Shown here in pieces: positions 42,667-51,941 of a DNA stretch of 64,000 bases. How positions within the stretch are numbered: the first letter of the stretch is position 1; each line of letters opens with the position of its first letter. Source of the DNA: Finegoldia magna. GTDB taxonomy: Bacteria; Bacillota; Clostridia; Tissierellales; Peptoniphilaceae. Position numbers and translations under genes: made by a program. The notes under the pieces are model-generated. The model worked only from the letters and a program-made list of their open reading frames with translations, was not told where the DNA came from and did no database searches. The DNA lies in NCBI RefSeq assembly GCF_003182075.1, contig NZ_QGTH01000006.1, positions 1 through 64,000 of the forward strand, read 5' to 3'.

Positions 42667-43029
42667 CTATTTTTCTTCGTTTATTCTCATATCTTGAACA
42701 AGAACATTAACACATTCTACTTCAAGACCAGTTTTGTTTTCTACACTATATTTAACTGTATCAATGATATTTTGGCAAACCACAGCAATTTTAGTACCAT
42801 ATTCCAAAACTACAGTTAAATCTATTACAATTTTATTATTTTTTGTATAAACTTTTACTCCCTTACTCATATTATCTTTATTGAGTAACATTAAAAATCC
42901 GTCTGATAAATTTTTATAAGCTAGTCCAACAATCCCGTAACAAGTCATAGCTGTTTCACTAGCAATAGTTCTAACGATATTATCTGATATTAATATTGAA
43001 CCATATTCGTTATCAATTTTAGTAGTCAT
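42667..43029 (-). CDS. Asp23/Gls24 family (YloU-like) envelope stress protein
   Basis: This 120-residue protein has the family pattern: YGSILISDNIVRTIASETAMTCYGIVGLA, then GVKVYTKNNKIVIDLTVVLEYGTKIAVVCQNI and a C-terminal VNVLVQDMRI. Such proteins are abundant in Gram-positive cells and linked to the membrane and envelope stress. It is the first gene before the fakA-like gene, and GGAGG lies six bases before the ATG. A TATAAT (about 43064-43069, complement) lies upstream but no clear -35. Confidence 0.9.
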   Translation of the reverse strand: MTTKIDNEYGSILISDNIVRTIASETAMTCYGIVGLAYKNLSDGFLMLLNKDNMSKGVKVYTKNNKIVIDLTVVLEYGTKIAVVCQNIIDTVKYSVENKTGLEVECVNVLVQDMRINEEK

Positions 43030-43140
43030 ATTACCTCCTATTTGTGATACCTAATTAATTATATTATACTCTTTTAATGTTTAAGATTCTAATTTACATA
43101 TTAATACTATATTATTATAACATATTTTAGCTCTAAAAGC

Positions 43141-43170
43141 TTGAAATTCAGTTTTAAAATATGCTATAAT
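43141..43170 (+). promoter_or_regulatory. Promoter of rpmB
   Basis: TTGAAA (43141-43146) is followed by 18 bases and a consensus TATAAT (43165-43170) with an extended TGC. Confidence 0.75.
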
Positions 43171-43208
43171 ATCAAGAGACATTTGAAAAAGAACCAGGAG
43201 GTGTAATT

Positions 43209-43424
43209 ATGTCCAAAAAATGTGAAATTTGTGGTAAATCAAGAACTTTCGGAAATAATAGATCATTTTCTTTAAGATCTTCAAATAGAAGCTGGGCACC
43301 TAACATCAGAAAAGTTAGAGCTTTAGTCGATGGCAAACCAAAAAGAATCAATGTATGCACTAGATGCTTAAGATCAGGTTTAGTTGAAAGACCTCAATTT
43401 ATCAAAACAACAGAAGAAGAATAA
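43209..43424 (+). CDS. rpmB: 50S ribosomal protein L28
   Basis: This 71-residue protein begins MSKKCEICGKSRTFGNNRSFSLRSSNRSW-type and contains KVRALVDGKPKRINVCTRCLRSG. The two CxxC pairs (CEIC, CTRC) mark the zinc-binding form of L28. CAGGAGGTGTAATT precedes the ATG. It is a single plus-strand gene between two minus-strand operons, as at the equivalent B. subtilis locus. Confidence 0.97.
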   Translation: MSKKCEICGKSRTFGNNRSFSLRSSNRSWAPNIRKVRALVDGKPKRINVCTRCLRSGLVERPQFIKTTEEE

Positions 43425-43427
43425 AAC

Positions 43428-43452
43428 AAAGAGTCGAAAACTTCGACTCTTT
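43428..43452. terminator. Bidirectional terminator between rpmB and thiN
   Basis: AAAGAGTCGAA (43428-43438) and TTCGACTCTTT (43442-43452) form an 11-base stem with a three-base loop and runs on both sides. It serves convergent rpmB and the long operon ending in thiN. Confidence 0.87.
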
Positions 43453-43453
43453 T

Positions 43454-44086
43454 TTAATCTCTAGAATCAATTAAAAGGCCATATCCCTCTATTAATTCTA
43501 TATATGCTTTTTTATTTTTTATTTTATTACTAATCGTCAATGTTGAACAAAAATCAACATCTAAAAATTCGCTGTCGTATTCAAAACCATTTAACCTAAT
43601 TTTCATTCCACTATTCGATAAAACTACAATGGAAATATAGTCATATCTCATAACACATTCTGTGCTTTCTCCTAAGAATTTAATTATATTATTGTTACCA
43701 ATAAATATAAGTTCAATTCCTTTTTCATAGCATTTTTTTGAATAAATTAAATTCGACATTGTGTGATCTAATCTGGTTCCTGTTGCCCCAAAAGCATATA
43801 TTGTATTACAGTTCTTTTCGATTAATATATTTATTGCGGCTTCAAAATCAGTAAAATCTTTTTTGCAATTATATTTTTCAAAAATCTTGTTGTTTTCTTC
43901 CAGAAAAATTTTGTCCTCATTATTTATAGAGTCAAAATCTCCTATAGCGAAATCAAAATCTTTGTGATAATCTATGAAATATTTTGTTCCACCATCTACA
44001 GCTATTTTAAAGTCTGATTTTTCATAATATTCTTCAAAAAGATTCTTATCAGATAATTCCCCTGCGCAACAAATCAAACCAATCAT
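43454..44086 (-). CDS. thiN: Thiamine pyrophosphokinase
   Basis: This 210-residue enzyme transfers pyrophosphate from ATP to thiamine. Typical motifs are KIAVDGGTKYF, FAIGDFDSI, KDFTDFEAAINILIEK and GATGTRLDHTMSNL. The adjacent ThiT transporter overlaps it by four bases (ATGA), so uptake and activation of thiamine are made together. It is the last gene of the prkC-rsgA-rpe block. No TPP riboswitch is visible upstream of either gene. Confidence 0.95.
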   Translation of the reverse strand: MIGLICCAGELSDKNLFEEYYEKSDFKIAVDGGTKYFIDYHKDFDFAIGDFDSINNEDKIFLEENNKIFEKYNCKKDFTDFEAAINILIEKNCNTIYAFGATGTRLDHTMSNLIYSKKCYEKGIELIFIGNNNIIKFLGESTECVMRYDYISIVVLSNSGMKIRLNGFEYDSEFLDVDFCSTLTISNKIKNKKAYIELIEGYGLLIDSRD

Positions 44087-44622
44087 TTTTTACTTACCTT
44101 TGATACAGGTTTAATTAAAATTAATATAACAACTATAGCTATAATTCCATTAGGAACAATGTAGGTGATGTTATATAAGAATGATCCTAGTAATGCAGGA
44201 ATATCTGATGGCAATGTGTCTTTGAAAAATACATAACCACTTAAAATCGCAGCTACTCCTCTCATTAAAATAGCGAATATACATGCTAAAATCATTTTAT
44301 AATTAATTTTGCCACTCAAAGTTTCTTCATTACATCCTAACCCTGATAATCCTAAAGCCATATAAGCTATTGGATAATCTAGCATATATTGTATTGGGTG
44401 AATAACGTAAGGATCAACAAAGCTATCCAAAACTCCATACATTAATCCAATTACAATCCCTGGTTTTAGCCCCCATCTTAGTCCAAATAATAAAATCGGA
44501 ACATATCCCGCTAGGGAAACAGATCCTCCTCTTGGCATTTTAAAAATAACAATACTGTTTAGCACAGCTGTCAGAGCTAAAGTAATTGCCCCTTCAACCA
44601 TAAATCTCAAATTTTTGTTCAA
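44083..44622 (-). CDS. thiT: Thiamine-specific ECF transporter S component
   Basis: This 179-residue six-span membrane protein matches ThiT: an N-terminal EGAITLALTAVLN, LAGYVPILLFGLRWGLKPGI, LMYGVLDSFVDPYVIHPIQYMLDYPIAY and a final YNITYIVPN span. The conserved GLRWG and HPIQYMLDYP segments belong to the thiamine pocket. It works with a shared ECF energising module, not encoded here. It starts 16 bases after rpe and overlaps thiN. Confidence 0.92.
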   Translation of the reverse strand: MNKNLRFMVEGAITLALTAVLNSIVIFKMPRGGSVSLAGYVPILLFGLRWGLKPGIVIGLMYGVLDSFVDPYVIHPIQYMLDYPIAYMALGLSGLGCNEETLSGKINYKMILACIFAILMRGVAAILSGYVFFKDTLPSDIPALLGSFLYNITYIVPNGIIAIVVILILIKPVSKVSKK

Positions 44623-44638
44623 GATATCCTCCTTTTAA

Positions 44639-45289
44639 CTATAATTTTTGATTGTAAATATCTAGTTGCGATTCTATGTCATGATTAAAAACATCTGAAC
44701 CACTTACAATTAGATTAGCTCCAGATTCTAACACTTTATCGACATTAGAAGTTTTTACCCCTCCATCAACTTCCAATATAATATCTTTTTTTGATGTTTC
44801 TATCATTTCTCTTGCATCTTTTATTTTTGAATATTGACTCTCTATAAAGGATTGTCCTCCAAAGCCTGGATTTACACTCATTACAAGTATTATATCCAAA
44901 TCATCAATAATATAATCACAACATCCCAATCCTGTAGATGGATTAAGTGCTAATCCACATTTTTTTCCAGCTTTATGAACAGTCTGAATAATCCTATGTG
45001 GATGAAAAGTTGCTTCTGGATGAAAAGTAATTATATCAGCTCCGGCATTCAAAATGTCATCTATAATATTTTCTGGTTTGTTAACCATCAAGTGACAATC
45101 AAGAATAAAGTCCGGATATTTTTCTCTTATTTGTTTTATAACTGCTGGACCAAAAGAAATATTTGGCACAAAATTTCCGTCCATAACATCCAAATGCAAA
45201 TATTTTATTCCCTTATTTTTTAATATATCTAAGTTTTTTTCTAATTCAAAAAAGTTACACGCCAACAAAGACGGACTTAAATTAGCCAT
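44639..45289 (-). CDS. rpe: Ribulose-phosphate 3-epimerase
   Basis: This 216-residue TIM barrel interconverts ribulose-5-P and xylulose-5-P in the pentose phosphate pathway. Active-site motifs: SPSLLACNFFEL, YLHLDVMDGNFVPNISFG, DCHLMVNKPE, VMSVNPGFGGQSF and ILEVDGGVKTSNV. Its ATG shares a base with the rsgA stop (TAATG type), consistent with tight coupling. Confidence 0.97.
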   Translation of the reverse strand: MANLSPSLLACNFFELEKNLDILKNKGIKYLHLDVMDGNFVPNISFGPAVIKQIREKYPDFILDCHLMVNKPENIIDDILNAGADIITFHPEATFHPHRIIQTVHKAGKKCGLALNPSTGLGCCDYIIDDLDIILVMSVNPGFGGQSFIESQYSKIKDAREMIETSKKDIILEVDGGVKTSNVDKVLESGANLIVSGSDVFNHDIESQLDIYNQKL

Positions 45290-46167
45290 TAATACCTCCT
45301 AATTTTTTTGTATTCTTCAACTATCTTCAAATAATTATCATATCTACTCTGAGATATTTCTCCAATTTCAACAAGTCTTTTTATTTCACATTTTGGTTCA
45401 TTAATGTGATCACAATTATTGAACTTACATCTTAAACTATGTTTTCTAAATTCTACAAAATTATTTTTAATTTCGGACTTGTCATCTAAAAAAGACAAAT
45501 CAAAAGAACTAAAACCCGGTGTGTCTAAAACGTAAGTATTGTCATCTACCATTTTAATTTCAATGTGTCTTGTCGTTTGCTTTCCTCGCTGAGTTTTATC
45601 ACTTATTTTACCAGAAATAAAATCCTCACTTGGAAATATTTTTTTTAAAGTACTAGATTTCCCTGCTCCACTAGGACCAATAACACAATTTATATGATTT
45701 CTGAATTCATTTAATAATTCTTCATTAGTGATTGAAGATTCATTTGAGTTGAATATTACTTTATACCCAATATTTCTGTATATATCAGCAAAATATTTTT
45801 TCTCATCTTCAGATACTAAATCAGTTTTATTAAATACAATGACACAATCAATGTTATTTTTCTCAATCATTAATAGATATTTGTCTAGTAACATTAGATT
45901 AATATTAGGTGACTTAATGCTACTTAGAACGAAACATTTATCTATATTACTCACTTCAGGGCGGTGTAAAAGCACAGATCTTGGATGTATTTTTAAAATA
46001 AATCCAAGACCATTTTCTAGGTTTATATCTACTTTATCGCCTACAACTGGAGTAATTTTCTTGTTCCTAAAATTCCCCTTTGCCTTCGAAGGATACACTT
46101 CGTTTCCAACGCTTACGTAGAATAATTCCCTTTGAATTTTCGTAATAACACCTGTTTTATCCGACAT
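45289..46167 (-). CDS. rsgA: Ribosome small-subunit GTPase RsgA
   Basis: This 292-residue GTPase is circularly permuted: an N-terminal OB fold, then NKTDL (G4) before the P-loop GPSGAGKSS and DTPGFSSF (G3). The C-terminal zinc site is CKFNNCDHINEPKCEIK. RsgA checks late 30S maturation. It overlaps the PASTA kinase stop by 11 bases, and in B. subtilis the orthologue is a substrate of that kinase. Confidence 0.97.
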   Translation of the reverse strand: MSDKTGVITKIQRELFYVSVGNEVYPSKAKGNFRNKKITPVVGDKVDINLENGLGFILKIHPRSVLLHRPEVSNIDKCFVLSSIKSPNINLMLLDKYLLMIEKNNIDCVIVFNKTDLVSEDEKKYFADIYRNIGYKVIFNSNESSITNEELLNEFRNHINCVIGPSGAGKSSTLKKIFPSEDFISGKISDKTQRGKQTTRHIEIKMVDDNTYVLDTPGFSSFDLSFLDDKSEIKNNFVEFRKHSLRCKFNNCDHINEPKCEIKRLVEIGEISQSRYDNYLKIVEEYKKIRRY

Positions 46168-48040
46168 TAACTAATTCTCCATTAATATAGACTTTAATAT
46201 CATTATTAGCTTTTACTTTTACTTTAATTCTGATATCTCCTTCAGAAGCATCATGATTTTCTTCATATATTATATTATTTTCAGTTTCATCTTTAATAGT
46301 TACTGTGTAAATTCCTTTTTCTACAGGTTTACTTATTCTGAATACTTTATCAATCATTTCAGGTTCTTTTTTCCCTTTACTGATTATAACATCAATTGAA
46401 CTATCTTTTTTTAGTTTCTTTCCAGCATCATATTGTTGCCATATAACTTGATTTGTATCATATGAATTGCTAAATTTCTTTTCAATATTTCCAATATTTA
46501 GTCCGATTGATTTTAATTTATTACTAGCTTGACTTATATCCGCTCCTATTAAATCAACCATCTCTACTAGTTCTTCTTTTTTACCTAAAGAAATTACAAC
46601 ATCAACTTTAGAGTCTTTACTTATGCTAGTTCCTGCATCTGGATGTTGTTGCATAATTTTTCCAGCTTCAAAATTATCGCTGTTTTCTTTAGTTATTTCA
46701 CCAATTTCTAAGCCTAATTTATTTAGTTGAATTTTAGCATTTTCAATAGTCATATTGGATAAATTAGGTACAGACACCTGTTCCTCGCCTTTGCTTACAA
46801 CTAATTTTATAATAGTCCCTTTTTTCACTTCTGTACTGGATTCAGGATCTTGTTCTAATACTTTTCCTGGTTCAACATTACTTTCAGTCTTATATTCTGA
46901 AACAACAGCAATTAAATTATTAGCCTTAGCTTTATTTAAAGCTTCGTTTTCCGTTAAACCAGTTAATGCAGGAACTAAAACTAGGTCTTGCTTATTCTTG
47001 TTTATATATTTCTTGCCAAATATAATTGCAACAAATACCAAAGCTGCTAAAACTATAGGCAATAGAATCCACATAAATTTTTTAGATTTATTTTTATTAT
47101 CTTTTGTAGAAGATTGTTTAGGCGTTTTATAAACTGCTTCTTTTACTTCAGGTTGTTCATCATTTTCTTTAACTATTGGATTTTTAGTAGTTTTTTGATA
47201 TAAATCAGAAGAATAGTTTTGATAATTTCTCAACATTTCTTTCAATTCTGTAGCTGATTTAAATCTATCATTAGGATCTTTTGCCATCGCTTTAACTATT
47301 ATATCATTAAGGCCTTGTGGTAAATCATGACGAAGATTTATAGGTGGCACCAATGGATCTTGAATATGTTTCAATGCAATTCCAACAGCATTTGGTGCAT
47401 CAAACGGTACTTCTCCTGTAGCCATTTGATACAATACAACACCTAATGAATATATATCACTTTTCTCATCAATAAATTTACCCTTTGCTTGTTCTGGTGA
47501 AATATAATGAACAGTTCCCAAAACAGTTGAAGTATATGTCAATGTTGCAGACGAAGAAATTCTTGCAATACCAAAATCTGTAGCTTTTAAATTATTAGAT
47601 TTATCAATTAACATATTATGTGGCTTAATGTCTCTGTGAATTATTCCATTCTTATGAGCACATTCTAATGCACTTGCTATTTGAACTCCATAATTTACGA
47701 TATCTTCAATCGGCAAAATTTGTTTTTCATCGATTATATCTTTTAATGTCTTACCATCGACATATTCCATTACGATGTAATTATATTTGCGACCATCAAC
47801 ATACGAACTTCCAACATCGAACACACTTACTATATTTGCATGAGTCAATGATGCAGCAGATTGTGCTTCCATAGCGAATTTTCTCAGAAAATCTTGGTCT
47901 TCCATATATTCATTTTTTAATACTTTTACAGCAACATATCGATTTAAAACAGTGTCCAAAGCTTTGTATACTTTGGCCATCCCGCCAACGCCGACCTCTT
48001 CTATTATCTCATATCTATCGCCTAAAACTTTACCTATCAT
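46157..48040 (-). CDS. prkC: Ser/Thr protein kinase with PASTA domains
   Basis: This 627-residue membrane kinase has a cytosolic kinase domain (about 1-265; GVGGMAKVYKA, catalytic loop HRDIKPHNML, DFGIA, and SPEQAKGKF). A single span follows (about 335-355; WILLPIVLAALVFVAIIFG), then three extracellular PASTA repeats of about 65 residues each, ending in KLVVSKG, DVVISLG and DVIISKG. A C-terminal beta-rich extension follows the last repeat. PASTA domains sense muropeptides or lipid II. The ATG at 48040 follows AAGGGGAAAATT. It overlaps the phosphatase gene by 11 bases, the standard prpC-prkC pair. Confidence 0.96.
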   Translation of the reverse strand: MIGKVLGDRYEIIEEVGVGGMAKVYKALDTVLNRYVAVKVLKNEYMEDQDFLRKFAMEAQSAASLTHANIVSVFDVGSSYVDGRKYNYIVMEYVDGKTLKDIIDEKQILPIEDIVNYGVQIASALECAHKNGIIHRDIKPHNMLIDKSNNLKATDFGIARISSSATLTYTSTVLGTVHYISPEQAKGKFIDEKSDIYSLGVVLYQMATGEVPFDAPNAVGIALKHIQDPLVPPINLRHDLPQGLNDIIVKAMAKDPNDRFKSATELKEMLRNYQNYSSDLYQKTTKNPIVKENDEQPEVKEAVYKTPKQSSTKDNKNKSKKFMWILLPIVLAALVFVAIIFGKKYINKNKQDLVLVPALTGLTENEALNKAKANNLIAVVSEYKTESNVEPGKVLEQDPESSTEVKKGTIIKLVVSKGEEQVSVPNLSNMTIENAKIQLNKLGLEIGEITKENSDNFEAGKIMQQHPDAGTSISKDSKVDVVISLGKKEELVEMVDLIGADISQASNKLKSIGLNIGNIEKKFSNSYDTNQVIWQQYDAGKKLKKDSSIDVIISKGKKEPEMIDKVFRISKPVEKGIYTVTIKDETENNIIYEENHDASEGDIRIKVKVKANNDIKVYINGELVNVG

Positions 48041-48767
48041 AATTTTCCCCTTCATATAAATAAAGCGTAATAGTTATATTATCAATACCTTCGATATCAT
48101 TTGCTTCATCAATCAAATTTTGAGCTATTTTATCCAAATCTGATTCTTCTTTAATAATATCAACTATATCTTCATTTTCTAATTGTGAAGTCAAACCATC
48201 TGTGCACATTAATATCAAATCACCCTTAACAAGCTCAACGTTAAAAATGTCTATATCTACAGTATCTTGAATTCCTAAAGATCTTGTAATAACATTTTTT
48301 TGTGCAAAATCAACGGCTTCTTCTTCAGTAATAGTTCCAGATGATAATAAATCATTCACAAGAGAATGGTCTACAGTTATTTGCTTTAATTCTTCATCCC
48401 TGTATAAGTACAATCTGCTATCGCCAACATTTGCAACAATAGCATTATCATCATGAACTAAACAAGCAACTATCGTTGTACCCATATTTCGATGTTCAGT
48501 ATTATTTTCACTATCTTTGTAAACTTCCTCATTTGCTAAAGTAATTGCTTTACGCAATGTGCTTTCGTAATCTTTTTCATTTTCTTTTTCTTTTACGTAG
48601 TCTACAACTGTTTCGACAGCTTTTTTACTTGCAACCTCACCAGCTTTATGTCCACCCATTCCGTCGCACACAACAAGCAAGCTAAAATCATCTGTAATAT
48701 AATTCATATGATAATCTTCATTAAGCTTTCTTACCAGCCCGATGTCTGTGTTTGAAGCATATTTCAT
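48030..48767 (-). CDS. prpC: PP2C-family Ser/Thr phosphatase
   Basis: This 245-residue PPM phosphatase shows the metal-ligand motifs: NEDYHM near the N-terminus, VVCDGMGGHKAGEVAS, VANVGDSRLYLY, LMCTDGLTSQL and a C-terminal DNITITLY. It reverses phosphorylation by the PASTA kinase encoded next. It overlaps rlmN by four bases and prkC by 11. Confidence 0.96.
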   Translation of the reverse strand: MKYASNTDIGLVRKLNEDYHMNYITDDFSLLVVCDGMGGHKAGEVASKKAVETVVDYVKEKENEKDYESTLRKAITLANEEVYKDSENNTEHRNMGTTIVACLVHDDNAIVANVGDSRLYLYRDEELKQITVDHSLVNDLLSSGTITEEEAVDFAQKNVITRSLGIQDTVDIDIFNVELVKGDLILMCTDGLTSQLENEDIVDIIKEESDLDKIAQNLIDEANDIEGIDNITITLYLYEGENYDR

Positions 48768-49813
48768 TTCACACCTCTTTTAGTCATATTGTTAATTCTT
48801 AATTGTCCACAGGCTCCTTCAATATCAATGCCCTGTTTTCTTCTTATTGTAGTATTAACATTGTTTTTATTCATGTAATTCATAAATTCCATCATCTTGT
48901 TTCTATCTGGAGATTTTTGATTAAATTCTTCAATAGGATTTAATGTTATTAAGTTCAAAAGACAATTTCTATTTTTTAATAAATCGACTAGCTTGTCCAT
49001 ATATTTTTTTGAATCATTTACACTTTCGATTACCGTATACTCAAATCCAATTCGCCTTTTTGTTTCATCAAAATAATAGTCACAAGCATCTAGAATTTCT
49101 TCAATTGAGTATTTGTTTCCAATGGGCATTAGCTGACTTCTCTCATTATCAAATGGATTATGAAGTGAAATAGTTATGTTTATACCTATATTTTCATCTG
49201 CAAGTTTAATTATTTTATCGACTAACCCACACGTAGACAATGTTATATTTCGAATAGACATATCTTGTCCTTCTTTATTCGTAATCAGATTAATAAATCT
49301 AATAACATTATCGTAATTATCTAATGGTTCGCCTATCCCCATTAGTACCATATTGTTAATTCGTATACCCAAATCATTTTCTACCAAATATATCTGAGCG
49401 CACATTTCATAAGGTTGTAAATTCCTTAAAAAACTTTTCTTTGTCGACGCACAAAATTTACATCCCATTCTACAACCAATTTGTGTTGATAGGCATATTG
49501 AAGTGTGAGTTTTATATTCCATAAATACCGTTTCTACGATATTACCATCACTCAACTCTATAAGATATTTTTTCGTGTTGTCTAATTTTGAATCAATCCT
49601 TTTGATAATACAACAATTTTTGATAACATTGTATTCGTCTAGTTTTTTTCTTAATTCATTAGAAAAATTAGTCATATTGTTAGGATTGGATATTCTATTT
49701 TTATGAATAGCTTGAAAATACTGCAATGCTCTGAAAGATTTTTCTCCATTATTCACAAAAAATTCTTTCAGTTCGTCGACAGTCATATTTTCCAAGACAA
49801 TTTTATTTTGCAT
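48764..49813 (-). CDS. rlmN: 23S rRNA/tRNA adenine-C2 methyltransferase RlmN
   Basis: This 349-residue radical-SAM enzyme has the cluster motif GCRMGCKFC. Further family segments are KTHTSICLSTQIGC, MGIGEPLDNYDNV, and ITLSTCGLVDKI. The C-terminal cysteine that forms the methyl-protein intermediate sits in GIDIEGACGQL. It methylates A2503 of 23S rRNA and A37 of tRNAs. I chose the ATG at 49813 with TTGGTGAATAAT upstream, over a TTG four codons earlier. It follows rsmB and overlaps prpC by four bases. Confidence 0.95.
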   Translation of the reverse strand: MQNKIVLENMTVDELKEFFVNNGEKSFRALQYFQAIHKNRISNPNNMTNFSNELRKKLDEYNVIKNCCIIKRIDSKLDNTKKYLIELSDGNIVETVFMEYKTHTSICLSTQIGCRMGCKFCASTKKSFLRNLQPYEMCAQIYLVENDLGIRINNMVLMGIGEPLDNYDNVIRFINLITNKEGQDMSIRNITLSTCGLVDKIIKLADENIGINITISLHNPFDNERSQLMPIGNKYSIEEILDACDYYFDETKRRIGFEYTVIESVNDSKKYMDKLVDLLKNRNCLLNLITLNPIEEFNQKSPDRNKMMEFMNYMNKNNVNTTIRRKQGIDIEGACGQLRINNMTKRGVK

Positions 49814-49862
49814 ATTATTCACCAATCTAAATTATATCAAAAATCTCAAGTTTTGTAATCTA

Positions 49863-51134
49863 TTAGTCTTTTAAAAACTTTGAAATGAAAAAGCCCTGCG
49901 TTCCTTTTTGGAATGGCATAAGTTTTATAAATTCATTTTTATCTCCATAAAAATCAATATCTTCTCTTTTTAAATTTAATTTGTTTTCAATATAATCCAC
50001 ATTTTCTTCGTTCTCTTCTTTTAAAAGTGAGCATGTAGAATATACTAAGATGCCGCCTTTTTTTAAATATTTTTCACAATTTTCAAGAATTCTTCTTTGC
50101 GTTTCAACCAAATCTTCTACATCTTTTTTCGTTCTGAATAATTTTATCTCTGGATTTTTATTGATAACACCAGTTGCAGAGCAAGGTGCATCCACAAGAA
50201 TTCTATCAAATTTATTTATCAAATCTTCTTGTAAAATAGTTGCATCAAAGTTCAAATATTGCACATTTTCAACTCCACATTTATACACATTCTCTTTTAT
50301 TCTATCTATTTTATTATTATTAATATCATTACAGTAAATAATCGATTGATTGTTTGTTAATTCTTGAATGTTGCATGATTTTGACCCAGGAGCTGCACAA
50401 ATATCAAGAACTACGGAGTTCTCCATTGGCTCTAAAACCTCTGCGCACAAACTACAAGAACCATCTTGGATAATAAATTTACCTTCTTTAAATTCGTTCG
50501 TATCTATTATCGATTCAGGATTTCTTACGATAAAACTATCTTTTAAAAAAGGATGCTCTTCTAATACGAATCCTTGATTTTCTAAATTTGTTTTTAAATT
50601 ATTTTCCTTCAATTTATTTTGTTTAATTACAAAATCAGATTTGTAAAAGAAAGATTTGAGAAGTTTTTTTACAGTTTTTTTAGAATAAGATTTGTTCAAC
50701 ATCTTAAGTAATTCTTTGTTTATGGAGAATTTAATTTCATCTCCTAAATCTTCCTCATCCAAATTAATCCTGCAAACCTCCCTTAGAACAGCATTAACAT
50801 AATCTTTATAATGTGTTAAGTTGTTAGCCAATTCTACTGCTTCGTCAACTACAGCATAATCAGCTGTTTTCATAAATAGTATTTCCGTAGTTGCCATTCG
50901 CAATATTTCCAAAACAATTTTATCAAGCTTATTTAATTCCAAATCGCTGCACTTAGATATTACATAATCTATGAAAAATCTATTTTCTATTTCTGTAAAT
51001 ACACACCTTTTAATGTACGCGATATCTCTCTTGTCCAAATCACCATAATCATAAGTCTTTAATAATTCAGAAGAGTATCCCGATTTATTATTAATTGAGT
51101 TGGTAATATTAATTATTTCGTTTCTAATATTCAT
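49863..51134 (-). CDS. rsmB: 16S rRNA (cytosine967-C5)-methyltransferase
   Basis: This 423-residue protein has an N-terminal NusB-like RNA-binding domain (about 1-140; ADYAVVDEAVELAN, YVNAVLREVCR) and a methyltransferase domain. The latter shows VLDICAAPGSKSCN, the catalytic cysteine in LVDAPCSATGV, and the second cysteine in YSTCSLLKEENEENV. It starts a transcription unit after the yugP terminator. The short gap to rlmN (49 bases) holds no terminator. Confidence 0.96.
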   Translation of the reverse strand: MNIRNEIINITNSINNKSGYSSELLKTYDYGDLDKRDIAYIKRCVFTEIENRFFIDYVISKCSDLELNKLDKIVLEILRMATTEILFMKTADYAVVDEAVELANNLTHYKDYVNAVLREVCRINLDEEDLGDEIKFSINKELLKMLNKSYSKKTVKKLLKSFFYKSDFVIKQNKLKENNLKTNLENQGFVLEEHPFLKDSFIVRNPESIIDTNEFKEGKFIIQDGSCSLCAEVLEPMENSVVLDICAAPGSKSCNIQELTNNQSIIYCNDINNNKIDRIKENVYKCGVENVQYLNFDATILQEDLINKFDRILVDAPCSATGVINKNPEIKLFRTKKDVEDLVETQRRILENCEKYLKKGGILVYSTCSLLKEENEENVDYIENKLNLKREDIDFYGDKNEFIKLMPFQKGTQGFFISKFLKD

Positions 51135-51199
51135 AATCTCTCATTTCTTTTAATTATTTTAATTACATAATATATTTTACACTAAAACAGCAAAAATAA

Positions 51200-51236
51200 A
51201 AAAATTGAACCTAAAAGGATTAACCTTAGGTTCAAT
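51200..51236 (-). terminator. Terminator after the zinc metallopeptidase gene
   Basis: ATTGAACCTAA (51204-51214) and TTAGGTTCAAT (51226-51236) form an 11-base stem. A long U/A-rich tail follows on the minus strand (six or more U). It separates the yicC-to-yugP group from rsmB-to-thiN. Confidence 0.85.
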
Positions 51237-51248
51237 CTACATTAATTT

Positions 51249-51932
51249 TTAATCTCTATCTCTTGATATCAGTATTAATCTTACCAATTGTAACAGTGAA
51301 ACCAAAGCGCTTGCTATATAAGTTAATGCAGCTGCTTTTAAAACTTGTTTCGCAGGTTCTATTTCATCATCAGTCAACAGCCCATTTGATAAAGCTCGTA
51401 TAGCTCTACTACTAGCATCAAACTCAACAGGTAATGTAACTAATTGAAACAAAACAGTCGCTGAGAATAAAATAATTCCAAATTCTACTAATGGTCTCAT
51501 GCTAAACATAAATCCAAGTAAAATTAAAATCCACACTGATTTCGATGCGAAATTCACAACAGGAAACAAAGATTCTCTAAATCTCAAGAAACCATAATTT
51601 TCCTTGTCTTGAATCGCATGACCTACTTCGTGACTTGCCACAGAAACTGCAGAAATCGACTGACTATTATACACTGCATCTGATAAAGCCAAAACTTTTT
51701 TTGATGAATCATAGTAATCAGTCAAGCTTCCTTGAACATTTACTATTTCTATATCTGACAAACCTTCGTAATCAAGCAAAACTCTTGCCATTTCTTTTCC
51801 AGTCAATCCTTTTGAATTAGTTGTTTTCTTATACTTATCAAAAGTATGAGTAACTTTGATTTGTGAGTAAAATGCCAATATCAAAGCCGGAATTAACAGC
51901 AGCATAGTTCTATCATAATAAAAATTAAACAA
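51249..51932 (-). CDS. Neutral zinc metallopeptidase (YugP-like)
   Basis: This 227-residue membrane protein has an N-terminal span (MLLLIPALILAFYSQIKV), the zinc site SHEVGHAIQ (HExxH) near residue 110, and three further hydrophobic segments (VWILILLGFMFSM, FGIILFSATVLFQLV, ALTYIASALVSLLQLV). VTLPVEFDASSRAIRAL is the family's most conserved block. Such peptidases are common in Firmicutes and often sit in this housekeeping cluster. Their substrates are not established. It follows fmt by nine bases. Confidence 0.92.
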   Translation of the reverse strand: MFNFYYDRTMLLLIPALILAFYSQIKVTHTFDKYKKTTNSKGLTGKEMARVLLDYEGLSDIEIVNVQGSLTDYYDSSKKVLALSDAVYNSQSISAVSVASHEVGHAIQDKENYGFLRFRESLFPVVNFASKSVWILILLGFMFSMRPLVEFGIILFSATVLFQLVTLPVEFDASSRAIRALSNGLLTDDEIEPAKQVLKAAALTYIASALVSLLQLVRLILISRDRD

Positions 51933-51941
51933 TGATTCCTC

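Noticed and set aside
44083-44640. Searched for a TPP riboswitch before thiT and thiN
   Set aside because: thiT starts 16 bases after rpe and thiN overlaps thiT, leaving no room. No CUGAGA-type element was seen at the junctions.
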